Source: Apostichopus japonicus
Taxonomy: Eukaryota > Echinodermata > Holothuroidea > Aspidochirotida > Stichopodidae
NCBI RefSeq assembly: GCF_037975245.1
Contig: NC_092576.1
Span: 4,668,001-4,732,000 of the forward strand
Direction of reading: 5' to 3'
Length of the DNA stretch: 64,000 nucleotides
In this document: piece after piece, positions 11,201 through 22,208 of the stretch
Layout of the letters: every line of letters begins with the position of its first letter
How positions within the stretch are numbered: the stretch's first letter is position 1
Program-made: the position numbers and the translations under genes
The notes under the pieces: generated by a model
Databases searched by the model: none
What the model was told of the DNA's origin: nothing
The model's input: the letters and a program-made list of their open reading frames with translations, nothing else

Positions 11201-11959
11201 ACTTTCTCACAGAATACTTGCGGAAAGGCAAGTCACTTGATTGTAACAAGAATAGTGCCCTGGTAATTTACATCAGTATATTGCTTAAACTGATATATTG
11301 CCATATATTGTTATTAAGTGTGGAGAGTGACAAACATTTTAATCAGCATAAAAAGCTTAGAGTATCCACATTTTGATTTGAAATCTGTAGTTCTTGTAAC
11401 AGTTTGCTTTCACCAAGACCTCTAAACGTATTCTGGGTCCGTTTGGCTTACATCATTACATTTACGTGGTTTCAGTCTGATTGTGGTAATTGTCGCCAAG
11501 GCTACTCCAAAAACTGCTCTAATTTGTAGTGAAACAATGAAGTGTAGTGCTGCGTTACAGATACAGTTAATTGAAACACGACAAAAAAATGCACTAGAAA
11601 GTAAGGGGCTAACCAGGTTTGTAGCTAGGATTCCACACACACATGGTGGCACAGGAATCACAGGAAAGCATTTCAAGAATTCTATACCAAGAAGGGTTGA
11701 GAAGTCGTAAAGAGCATCTGGGTGAGGCTCAACCAAAAGTGACCGGGGATGTAATCTGCATGGGATGCCCTATTATTGGAATGGAAGACCCCGATCCCAC
11801 CCCTCATGCTAAAAGGCGGAGTTAACACAACGTCATATCAATAATGGGAACATGGAATAGCTGTTAGTGGGGCAAGGAAAGGCTGAACCAGATATCCAGG
11901 TGTCACAGATTGCAATGGCTTCGAACTATTTTCAGTATAAATAAAGTAAACAGAGATAC
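11201..11959. other. No supported gene
   Basis: Overlapping ORFs of 60-104 codons lie on both strands at 11422-11825. None has recognisable motifs or splice support, and I cannot decide between the strands. Confidence 0.4.
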
Positions 11960-11985
11960 CTGATCGGGAATACTGATTTCACCGT
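11960..11985 (-). CDS. Gene B, candidate cytoplasmic microexon
   Basis: A 26-bp segment between acceptor ...AACACTCTAG and donor GTATCTCTG on the minus strand. It starts in phase 1 like the exon before it and encodes D-G-E-I-S-I-P-D-Q. Small and unproven; the polypyrimidine tract is weak. Confidence 0.3.
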
Positions 11986-12114
11986 CTAGAGTGTTCTAAG
12001 TTAGCCTCGACAACAGTCTTATTCCAAAAAGAAACCTGAACCAAATCAATTAAACAGAAGTCTATTAGATACTTTAGAGTAATATTTATATTTACGGATT
12101 AATCAGTCAATTAC

Positions 12115-12210
12115 CTTTACATCGGTAGAGGACGACTCCGATGATAATCAATACCACTAATAACACAAAGAACACAACAACACCAATCCAACCAGTTTGT
12201 CGTTCCTCCT
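12115..12210 (-). CDS. Gene B, transmembrane exon (96 bp, phase 1-1)
   Basis: Acceptor ...TGGCATTTCAG and donor GTAATTGACTG. It encodes a short charged stretch (E-E-E-R-Q-T-G), then a hydrophobic helix of about 22 residues (W-I-G-V-V-V-F-F-V-L-L-V-V-L-I-I-I-G-V-V), then Y-R-C-K as a stop-transfer. This is a single-pass membrane anchor placed directly after the Ig-domain exon, in matching phase. Confidence 0.8.
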
Positions 12211-12592
12211 CTGAAATGCCAAGAGAAATAGTCAAAATATGAACATCAACAACTCCAGATACAAGTTGACATCATCTCCATATAACAAATCAACACAGCT
12301 ATCTTAAATTGGTTCATAATAGTGTCAAACATGCATGTGAATGATATACAACGGTATGTCAAATCGGTATCAAGAACTATACACCGCATACAAAGTAAAA
12401 GTACATTACTTACACGTTGATTTTATTAAACTCTGTCCCTTTATTTGCAACGCTTCTCCTTCAATTCCAAATCAAAACAACAAGTGCATTCGATCAGTTT
12501 AGGTTTACTACGTTTACTGGCATACCACATAAAATTTAACCTGCACATAAAATAGTTATGGGGAAGTTCTTGCATTTTAATGTAGTTCTTAC

Positions 12593-13228
12593 CCTGAAAA
12601 GTTACATCAGTTGATGTAAATTTCGTTGTTACACCGTCAGTGCTATAAACACACGTGTACGTGCCCAGGGTAGGATTTCCAGCCGTGTTAATGACAAGAG
12701 AGCTATTTTGCAATGTGAATCCCTCAGGCATCATAACTTTACTCATACTTTTAGTTCCAAATGCAAAAATTTCTTCCGTTGGACCCACTTTTTTCCATAC
12801 AAAGAATAACACATCTTCTCCGCAGTTCATAACCACTCTTTCATTAGGAGTTACAAGCAGATGTTCGCTACATGCTTGAAGTGTCCCGCTTTCAACCAGT
12901 ATCGTAGATTCACTGTTACCTACCTCAGACACATCGCTTCTTGCTGCACAGACGAATAAACGTAACGAGAGACAGGGTTTTATTGAAATATCCACAACAG
13001 CATGGTAAGATTGTAATTCATTGACACTGGTTGTTACAGCTTTCGACTGAGAAGAGATCTGTTCATCCCCACTGTTAGTTCTTAACTTCCATGTCAAATC
13101 ATCTAATACTTCACCTACTCGTGAAACACTACAACTTAAACTCATAGGAGCGTTTAATTCTAAAAAGCATAATGATTTTTGGACACATCCAGTAGCACTT
13201 AAGGTTGGGTACGGTTCAGGTGGTTTGT
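12593..13228 (-). CDS. Gene B, exon with two Ig-like domains (636 bp, phase 1-1)
   Basis: Acceptor ...CACAATTTGCAG, donor GTAAGAACT, 211 open codons. Domain 1 shows L-S-C-S-V then L-T-W-K-L and later V-C-A-A, the Cys-Trp-Cys pattern of an Ig fold. Domain 2 shows V-V-M-N-C-G, F-V-W-K-K and G-T-Y-T-C-V-Y, a canonical Y-x-C motif. It is extracellular by position, between the N-terminal Ig exons and the transmembrane exon. Two Ig domains in one exon is unusual beside the one-per-exon Ig copies at 15 kb. Ligand and signalling partner cannot be told from sequence. Confidence 0.8.
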
Positions 13229-15001
13229 CTGCAAATTGTGAAAAGAAAGACGAATTAAAACAATAAATTGTCCAGCCAGAAAATATTAGGTATATTTATA
13301 TGTTTTTTTTATTTATGAATTTAGTTGGGTTCGCTAACAACTAAAGGTCGCAGGGAAGTCGATATTCCCTGTTAAAATTCTTTACTACGCATGCAGTTCA
13401 CACTCATTCAGCTAACCTACTAATTTATTGTTAATCGTGTGGATATATTTTGCGAATCATTTCTATTTCAATACGAAATTTCAACTGTAGCTTGTCCCTT
13501 ACAAATATATTATATTAAGATTTTTAACTGAAGATAATATTTTACCAACTGAAATTACCAAATGACATCTAATCGTTAAGTAGACACGTCATGTTATCAT
13601 TCATATTCGTAGCTCCATTATAGGGTATAAATGTGATGCAGTGTGGTTAGACCATCAGATATATACTCACGATGCAGCTGGCTTCAGTGCTAATGGTATT
13701 TCAATGATGTAACCTTTTACACTGTTGCACCATTGCAACTCGAATATAGTAAGTTATAATCACGTGAGACTACTTTATCATGTGTATGGTTGTACACCAA
13801 CAGTGTCTCGCTGTTCTCACTGTTCCAGCGTTTGTATTATAAAATTAAACAACATCTATGAAGTATGAATATGACTGCGTGAGTGGATGATTAAATGTAT
13901 GGATGAATGGATCGATGAATGAACGAACAAACCACCGTTTGCCCTTTTTCATTGTCAGCTCGTAAAACTTCATGCTAAAGAGAAACAGTGGCTGAAACAT
14001 TACAAATAAATATGAAAGGAGAATGTGAAGATCATCGAGGTATCATTGACCGAACTAAAATCAAATAGTTTACATCATGCTTTTCTTCTTAACAAGCACA
14101 AACGATTTCTGAGAAGAAATTATCACCAAGTAGTAGGAGTAAGATCGGTCATTGTCAACATTGTTCTCTTATTGGAGGATGACTTGACGTTGAATGATTT
14201 GCAGGAGAAAGAGAAATTTCGGAGTATTGGTTAGTGTCTTCGGAATTTCAAGCATATTTCCGATGCGTTAATTACTTAAAACTAAAACAGTTCTCTAAAT
14301 GGGAAAATATTGAACTCTTTAATTATGATTCCTCCTGCTCAAGAAATATTTATGGATCACTGCTTACTCGTAGTTACTCGCCATGCTACTTCAATTAACT
14401 GTTTTAGTTAGATGAATTTTCGACATTTTAGTAGCAATGTTTTATCGTTTCAATGAAATGAGTACTGCATTTTGTTTTCTCTGTGGACGATTTGAGGAGA
14501 CATATAAGAACATGCTTTGGAGGCTTGAGAAATAACTTCTAGTTTCTTGTAAGGTGTCAAAATTACCAGTTTTGCCACATTTATTTTTATATTTAACAAG
14601 ATATTGGTTATAAGGTGATTGTCCTATGCAGCAATATCTTTATTTATAACTTCCTCATAAATTTGCAACAGGAAACAATGTTTTCTTGTAAGAAAATCGC
14701 TGAAGAGTGACCACCTGCTAATGACTATATGCGCAAAGTAAGATTCATGTTAAAAGTGGAAAACAGTATATGACTCCGAGAAAGGCTCATATAAAAAAGA
14801 TGGAATTAAGATGTTCCTTTAATTATTGTACAATGTTATTTGAAGATTAATTTTAATAGTTCTGTGCTTTTAATTTTCCTCTATATGAGAACCTATATAT
14901 AATGTATTGTCTTCTGTTTTGTTATATTTGTAAATACAACCACCAACAATAAACTCTTACAAAATAACTAATGTATGTCGTTATCAAAGAAATCGACTTA
15001 C
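13229..15001. other. Gene B intron
   Basis: About 1.8 kb without supported exons. The segment 14368-14450 (CTCGCCATGCTACTTCAATTA... GACATTTTAGTAGCAATGTTTTA) recurs at 18353-18420, so it is a dispersed repeat. Confidence 0.6.
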
Positions 15002-15331
15002 CATAGACAAATACATGAACAGCTTCAAAGATTGGATCTTCATTTTTTTTCGCCAATAACACTATTCCAAAGGAATCATTATGTAGGGTGGAAACTTTGT
15101 TGATTATAAGAGATCCATCAGGGCGAACACGGTATTCTTCGGACTCATATCCGGGTCCAGATACATTGCCTTCTCTGAGGGAAATAAAGGGTAGATCACT
15201 GCTAGTCACATTGGTTGAGTTGTACCAAAATGCTGCATATAAATCACCAGGATAGTTGCAGGATATCACACCTTTCTTTCCTAATTGCAGATATTGCGGA
15301 GACTGACACTTATCCAATGCGACAACCGTGC
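15002..15331 (-). CDS. Gene B, Ig-like exon, copy 2 (330 bp, phase 1-1)
   Basis: Acceptor ...CTCTTCAATTACAG, donor GTAAGTCGATT, 109 open codons. An Ig V-like fold is suggested by G-V-I-S-C-N-Y, A-A-F-W-Y-N, Y-R-V-R-P-D-G-S-L-I-I and L-H-N-D-S-F-G-I-V-L-L. The last segment stands where D-x-G-x-Y-x-C would be and lacks the second cysteine. Two N-x-[ST] sites (N-S-T, N-V-T) lie after the tryptophan. By eye it is identical to the exon at 15651-15980. Confidence 0.8.
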
Positions 15332-15650
15332 CTGTAATTGAAGAGGAAAGACGTAAACCTTGAACCTGTTTTCAAATCACATGAAAGTTGCAGGGTATCC
15401 ATTTTCCCCTCAAACTGTGTTCCATTCTCCAGTTCAAATATAAATGGGTGAGTATAAGGAACATAGAGCCTCATATGAAGTCGCAATAAAGTTTGACTTG
15501 CATTCAACTACAATTGAAAAAAAAACACATTCAATTGACCTCCTGCCCCAACCAGAATAGCATTCCATCAGTATGCCAAACCTTCACGGTTCCATCACAT
15601 TTCTCATGCAAAATAACTAATGTATGTCGTTATCAAAGAAATCGACTTAC

Positions 15651-15980
15651 CATAGACAAATACATGAACAGCTTCAAAGATTGGATCTTCATTTTTTTTC
15701 GCCAATAACACTATTCCAAAGGAATCATTATGTAGGGTGGAAACTTTGTTGATTATAAGAGATCCATCAGGGCGAACACGGTATTCTTCGGACTCATATC
15801 CGGGTCCAGATACATTGCCTTCTCTGAGGGAAATAAAGGGTAGATCACTGCTAGTCACATTGGTTGAGTTGTACCAAAATGCTGCATATAAATCACCAGG
15901 ATAGTTGCAGGATATCACACCTTTCTTTCCTAATTGCAGATATTGCGGAGACTGACACTTATCCAATGCGACAACCGTGC
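15651..15980 (-). CDS. Gene B, Ig-like exon, copy 1 (330 bp, phase 1-1)
   Basis: The same exon as 15002-15331, 649 bp away, with identical translation. It follows the signal-peptide exon in matching phase (G + GC = Gly). Phase 1-1 ends mean both copies can be included in frame, giving two tandem identical N-terminal domains, or either can be skipped. An assembly artefact is possible but the flanks differ slightly between copies. Confidence 0.8.
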
Positions 15981-16526
15981 CTGTAATTGAAGAGGAAAGA
16001 CGTAAACCTTGAACCTGTTTTCAAATCACATGAAAGTTGCAGGGTATCCATTTTCCCCTCAAACTGTGTTCCATTCTCCAGTTCAAATATAAATAAGTAT
16101 AATATAGTATAAGGAACATAGAGCCTCATATGAAGTCGCAATAAATTTTGACTTGCATTCAACTACAATTGAAAAAAAAAACACATTCAATTGACCTCCT
16201 GCCCCAACCAGAATAGCATTCCATCAGTATTCCAGAAGCCTTCACGGTTCCATCACATTTTCGAATGTCAGCACTCCCCGCCCCCCCCCCCCTCGAAGCT
16301 GTCCCTTCGTCCCCTGCATTACAACTCGGTATTGCGCGTGTGCAAGTGATGTGATTGAGTAAGTATTACTTCAGACATATGAAGTCCTAATACCTCAGTG
16401 CAGGTCTTTCATTCACGTTTTGTAGCTTCATATGAACATGTAACCCTACCCTTGCTCTTGCATCTATAACCCACCACAGTCCCTCCTCTTCTCCCCTCTC
16501 CAAGATAAAGCCGGTATGGATCTTAC

Positions 16527-16581
16527 CACTCAATATGAACCAAAGGATAGCAGGGATCATGAAAAGGTTTGTGATAGACAT
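16527..16581 (-). CDS. Gene B, first coding exon: signal peptide
   Basis: ATG at 16581-16579 followed by S-I-T-N-L-F-M-I-P-A-I-L-W-F-I-L-S, a short polar start and a hydrophobic core typical of a signal peptide. The donor GTAAGATCC leaves phase 1, as required by the Ig exon at 15651-15980. An upstream in-frame ATG (near 16605) exists, but this start gives a cleaner signal sequence. It makes gene B a secretory-pathway product: signal peptide, Ig, Ig, Ig-Ig, TM, short tail. Confidence 0.7.
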
Positions 16582-16658
16582 CTGAAAAAGGAACAAAACT
16601 GACACTTAATTGAACTGCCATAAATTGAATATACATAGGTTGATTTCCAATATATGAC

Positions 16659-16685
16659 CGACGGTGGCCGATAAGGCCACCGTCG
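16659..16685. other. GC-rich perfect hairpin in an AT-rich setting
   Basis: CGACGGTGGCC (16659-16669), loop GATAA, GGCCACCGTCG (16675-16685): an 11-bp perfect stem with a 5-nt loop, about 80 bp upstream of the gene B start codon on its 5' side. It lies outside any exon recognised here. Confidence 0.8.
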
Positions 16686-17639
16686 CTTAATATAGGTCTT
16701 GATTTGTTAACAGTAACTCACGAGCAAGGTAGCAAGAAAACCTATTTTCAATAGAGTTTAAAGTTCATATTCTCCATATCACTGTAATCACTTGTTTTCA
16801 TACCATTTTTCTTTGGTGCTGTTTTTCACTAACCTTCAGTTAAGTTACAAGGAATTATAATAAAATCAAAGAACCTGTTGAGCCATCACTCATTAGTGAG
16901 GCAATATATACTAATTAATGCTTAAAGAAAGTGTGAATTGCGGATGGCCACTTCTCGATGTGGGTCGCCAAAGAAAAGAGTTTTAAAGCAGGATTGTAAA
17001 GTAATTAGCATATATAATTTGTATCAAGGTGAATTCAACTGTTCTGACATATTGAACAGAAGGGTCATTACTTTTCAAATGAACAGATTGTTGGAGAAGT
17101 TTGTAGTTGAACCTTTTCCTAAAATAACATCATCCTTGCATGATTAGAGCAAATAATGAGAAATAAGAAAATTTCAGTTACATTGCTTCAACATTGTTTG
17201 TACAATACATTTTGGAGGTATTGTCAATGACCGTGAAACATGCTATGACCTTAAACTATAGTAGTAGGGCCTAAAAAAGCCTGTGCAATGGCGAACTAAC
17301 AGGCGAAACAGTACTGTCAAAATTTCAAACTTTGATTGAGATTTGAGTGTTTTGAGTGATTTCCCATTAAATAATTACATACTTGGCAAAAAAACTTCCT
17401 GATTTGTTTGAAGTGGGTCGAGCAACATTCATTAGTGATTTGACATGGAATTACAAAGAAATAAAACAAGCTTATTTAGTGAACTGATGCTCATTGATGC
17501 CCTTACTTAACTAGGTATAGCAACGTGACTCTTTAACCTAAACCTGCGCTACCATTCCATGGTAAGGGTCACCATTTACAATGAAACTTGCCATTCACCA
17601 AACTTCCGATGTTTCTCTTACTTTGGTTTCTTCGCAAAT

Positions 17640-19240
17640 GGGCTAACCATTCAAAGATTTCACAATAACATTTAGCTCAGTGATATAATGTCCACTCAAT
17701 GTTGTGGATTCACGGTATAGGCGAATCCATTTAGACCGCGTTGCAATAGTTACAGTTGGAGTTGGAGTACATTCAGTTGATTCTGTACATACTTTAGGAA
17801 TAGGCAAGTTCATATATTAATTTAAACTTTCTGAAAGAGCCTTGTGAAACGATTGTATGCTGATTGTATGCTACAGAACTTAATGCTACTCTGGTTTACA
17901 TGTATAATGTAACGTTCGTCGTGTATATTTTAGAGGGAACCTTTCACAATGAGATATGTACAACACCTAGTGATACACATACATTCGGGAAATTCCACTT
18001 GGTATTTTTTAGCACTGCCTCTAATAAGGTGGCTCTACTACTATTCTAAACAGGTGACGCTACTACCACGTCAGGCGGCGATGTAAATTTGTGGCGCTAC
18101 TACCCTTAACGGAAGGTGCTTCATTTCCAAGTTGGAACCAAACCAGGTCATAAATTGAACTAGCCTTTTCATTTTTCGAAGCAAAGTTCAGGAAGTAGTA
18201 GAAGCAATATGAGTAGACTATGAATAAATGCATATGAAACTCATGATAATACAATGCTCATAGCCACAGTACATCTTACCGCATTCTGAGTCATATAATC
18301 GAAATTAACATACCATATCAAAACTGCACACAGTCAGAAATCAGTAGTTGCTCGCCATGCTACTTCAATCAACTGTTTTTTTTAGATGAATTTTCGACAT
18401 TTTAGTGGCAATGTTTTAGACTTTTGACCGTTATTTCGCAAACACTTGGCAAAAGCGGTGAAATGCATTGTGGGAGCTTAGCCCATCACTATATTTCAGC
18501 ACACTTCAGCTTGGATATCGTAAAGCAATATGGCTAGGCTATGAGGAATTGCATATGAAATTCATTATAATACAAGCAAATAGCTACTGTACATTTGGCC
18601 ACATTCATAGTTATATAAATTAAGTTAACATACCATATCAAAACTATACACGGATTACCAAATTACAACGTACCGTAATACACAACGGACCTTTTATCAT
18701 AATAAAAGGAACCTTCACGCAGTTAATCTATAGTCGTGTACACAAGCTTACTTTGACTTTGAAACAAACCTGCTACAGAATACGCCCATGCAAAAGCGAA
18801 ACTTACAGCCAACCTACTGTCTTGTGACACTAACCTACATATTATTACCAAAAAACAAAGAAATGAAAACGGTGTGTTTTAACATATGGTTGTAAAACAA
18901 ATGCCACTTAATAGTAACATCAATTCCATACCTTAAATATAACATTCTGTTATACACTAGGCTACGTCTCTTTGTGTACTAGATAGAATCGCCTTCACAT
19001 ACAACAACGAAGCGTCAATATACTACCTGAAATCCAGATTTACATATGACTCAACGAAAGGTTCATGGTGCAAGGTCAGTCACAGAAAAAACAAAACAAC
19101 GATACGCGTCGCGTTCACTGGTCTACACTAACAGTGGTCGCGTTGCAGAGATCATTCCTATGGATTATGGAACGCCGAAATGACAGGGATGTGATAATAC
19201 CATAACACAGTATGATGAACAGGATGTGCTACAACAAAGG
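17640..19240. repeat. Dispersed repeat family R1, copy 1
   Basis: It shares blocks in the same order with 50530-51720: ACAATAACATTTAGCTCAGTG; GAGTACATTCAGTTGATTCT; CATTCGGGAAATTCCACTTGG; GTTCAGGAAGTAGTAGAAGC; CTACGTCTCT(T/C)TGTG; GGTTCATGGTGCAAGGTCA. The last third recurs at 21715-22190. No ORF or terminal repeats were recognised; unclassified. Confidence 0.75.
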
Positions 19241-19299
19241 ATATACTGGTGCTTGTCAGCACTGGCAATACCTTCATGCCCAGTACATAATAATACTTG

Positions 19300-20930
19300 A
19301 AAATTAAATAAGCTTATATTAAAAAAGGTACTGCCTTGGTCGGCTCTGGTTAGTACTACGTAGTTTTACCCTTGTGTGATTTTATCAGGTGTACCTAGAT
19401 ACATAGGCTCACCTGCTAATTCTGGATCAAGTCACTGTAGGCTACATTACAGGTTGGTCGATTCAGTGACAAGTGAACATTGGTTCTCTACTTTATCCAA
19501 AGGATAAGGCAAAGGATAAGTCTGCACTGAATTTTCGTACAGTGTTCGCAACGCATTTGGTAGTATTATTTTGTGTGTGAATTCATATTGCAGTTAATTT
19601 TGTTTGGTTGTGCATGTGCCTATTTCACTTTGTTTCGTAGGTCTTCACCCTGTACTGCTGTATGTTTCTGTCATTTTCAGAGAGTAAATGCATTTACAAG
19701 TTCCACTACAATCTGTTATGTAATATGGGCTTGTTTCAAGTAATCTCTGCCTGTTGCATTTAAAAGCAATGTGAAGTCATATGCCATGTGACTTTATATA
19801 TTGTTTCCTATTATCCAACGTTCTGTTAACATTTATTTTTGTTTTCTTTCATTTTCAGGACTCTTTCTGCATCTGCGGGTTGGGTTTTCCTACTTGGCAC
19901 TTGGGATATAGTACATGTATCAATATTTGAGAAAATTGTAGCCTGCCATTACTTCAAGTTGCTTCCATAATGTGTTTGTTTTTAAATTTTCACAGTTTCA
20001 ACAAATATGGAAAGTGTAAAATAAAAACCCAACCATATTATCTTCATTGTCATACATCATGTGGCAAATATTGATGTAATTGCATGTGGTTGTTTTTGTA
20101 GATCCAGGTTGAAATAATGTTGCGGTGGACTGGAAAGTCAATTGTACAGGAACCTAAGCATTCAATAAGGCTCAAGTTGATGTTTGTGTTTATGCATATG
20201 TGACACCTACCTTTGATAATTCACAATGTAGACACAATCTAATGGGTATAAGTGACCTGTTGTTCTTGTTGCTTGGTCACAGGGTCGAACATGACAAATT
20301 TCAAGTAATGACAAGTCCCATTGTACTGGAACTTGGTGTGATGTTGTTTGGTGATAATATGTACATGTTATAGGGAGTAAATAACCCTGTTGTGCTTGGT
20401 ACTCATCATTAATACTAATGAGGTCACAATTTCAAAGTTAATGCTTCAAAAATATAGTAAGTCCCAGCAATTGGTCTAACTGCATTGAGACATTGCAGTT
20501 GTTGGCTGATGACAGGTAAATGATAATGTTTGGTATATTGATTATGTATATTAATGAGGGGATGTGGCTTAATACTACTTTGCAAAACTAAGATTGGGTG
20601 GCTCATTAACCCTATACAGTAATATGGCATATGTTCACCAAGGTATAATAGATATTTTAATTCAAGCTTAATTCAAGCTTGATTCAACAGACTACTATTC
20701 AAGTCATTTCCAGTCAAGAGTGTAAGCACATGGAGAGAAATTAATTCGCGATAGTAAACACACCCCCACTCTTTGAATTGCATGCTCAAGTTTTCATAAG
20801 GAGTGTGATGTAGTATGCTAAGCACATCACTTATCTGAGATCCCCCACCACCTCCCCAGCACACACCATCATTGAAACGTGCGGAAACCGAACCAGGTGT
20901 TTGAACATCGGCTGCTACGTAGTGCTTACG
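19300..20930. other. No gene seen
   Basis: AT-rich sequence with weak internal repetition near 20220-20400 (TTGT(T/G)CTTG(T/G)T... blocks). No coding exon could be supported. Confidence 0.5.
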
Positions 20931-20949
20931 GGTATCCCTACGAACCTTG

Positions 20950-21440
20950 GAAACGTGTTGAATGTAGAGCTGGATATGATGCTAACTTCGTTACAAATTC
21001 AGTGATGTTTGTCTAACATCACTCGGTGCCGCGTGGACTGAATTTTGACGGTTTGTTTTCTAGCAAACTGAAATTTGACGAATGTTTTCATTTGTGGTAT
21101 GGATTTATCCAAGCAAAAACCTATACAAACCTTTTACATCTGCTAAAATCGATAAAGTATATACACTGGCTTCTGCGTTGTTGCATTCCAGCGCATACGC
21201 TGTGTTAAATGAAGAGCTGTATATATGATGCTAACTTGTTAAAATTTCAAAGATGGCAGTCCAACATCACTAGCGAACGTCGGAGACAAGTGAAATGAAT
21301 TGTGACCAGCCGTTTTCAAGCAGACTGTGATAATTGACGGATGTTTCTGTGTGTGGAATGAAATTATCTAACTGTTTGTGAACATTTGGCGTTTGTTCCG
21401 GTATTATAAGTCTTTTTTGAGTCGATTTCATGATCGGTCG
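20950..21440. repeat. Diverged ~245-bp tandem repeat
   Basis: Blocks GAGCTG(T/G)ATATGATGCTAACTT, CCAACATCACT and TTGACGGATGTTT appear first at about 20965-21110 and again at 21210-21355, in the same order. No ORF spans it. Confidence 0.65.
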
Positions 21441-21714
21441 CTGCGGCTTTTGCAGCCGTGACCTAAATATCACCTGTAATTTAGCGGCTTTCCTCTGAGT
21501 CATTCTGTTCGAATTTATTGCTAGTGGTAAGTCAGAAACGTTTTAATCTTAGTTTTCAGGTTCAGTAGACATTTGAATGAGGTTTTAATGAAAACAACAC
21601 ACATTTATTTCTCGTGACTCAGTGAACGATTACCGCCGAAATTCAAAATGTGTGATGTCACCAAAGCTTAATAAATTCCGGCGAACCCTGGGTCTGCTTC
21701 CCAACTGCACAGGT

Positions 21715-22190
21715 ATTACCAAATTACCATGTAATACACAACGGATCATTTCATTTATCGTGTTGTAGAAAGTAACCTTCACTCAGTTAATCTAGTCGTC
21801 ACACAAGCTTACTTTGACTTCGAATCAACCTACTACAGAATACGCCCATGTGAAAACGAAACATACAGTTAGCCTACTGTCTACTGACACTTAATAACCC
21901 AAACAATTCCATACCTTAAACAGTTCCATTCTTTTGTACACAAAGCTACGTCTCTTTGTGCACTAGGTTTAGATATTATCGCCTTCACAAAGTACCGCGA
22001 AGCGTCTGCGTTATAATCTACATAATCTACATATAATCTACAAATAAAACAGCGAAAGGTTAATGGTGCAAGGTCAAATCACACAATATTAACACAACGA
22101 TACGTGTTGCAGAGATCATTCGTATGGAACACCGGAACGGCAAATGATGTGCTAATACTCTAAACAGGAATTGCTACAACCAAAGGAGTT
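21715..22190. repeat. Dispersed repeat R1, copy 2 (interrupted)
   Basis: It matches 18650-19200 and 51265-51720 (ACACAAGCTTACTTTGACTT, TACGCCCAT, CCATACCTTAAA, CTACGTCTCTTTGTG). It is followed directly by the foldback-like element, which appears to have inserted here. Confidence 0.7.
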
Positions 22191-22208
22191 GTTTTAAGGG
22201 AAGCAGGA

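Larger units (their letters stand above)
14960..16257. repeat. Recent 649-bp tandem duplication carrying the Ig exon
   Basis: Units at about 14960-15608 and 15609-16257. The exon is unchanged; the flanking intron differs by a short insertion near 16093-16105, single substitutions and one indel near 16230. This argues for a true but very young duplication. Confidence 0.9.

Noticed and set aside
11422-11825. Overlapping ORFs on both strands as a possible gene
   Set aside because: No motif, splice or codon evidence favoured either strand.
12655-12879. Plus ORF across gene B Ig exon
   Set aside because: Antisense shadow.
15310-16162. ORFs starting M-N-A-S-Q upstream of each Ig exon
   Set aside because: They lie upstream of the acceptor on the minus strand and are part of the duplicated intron.
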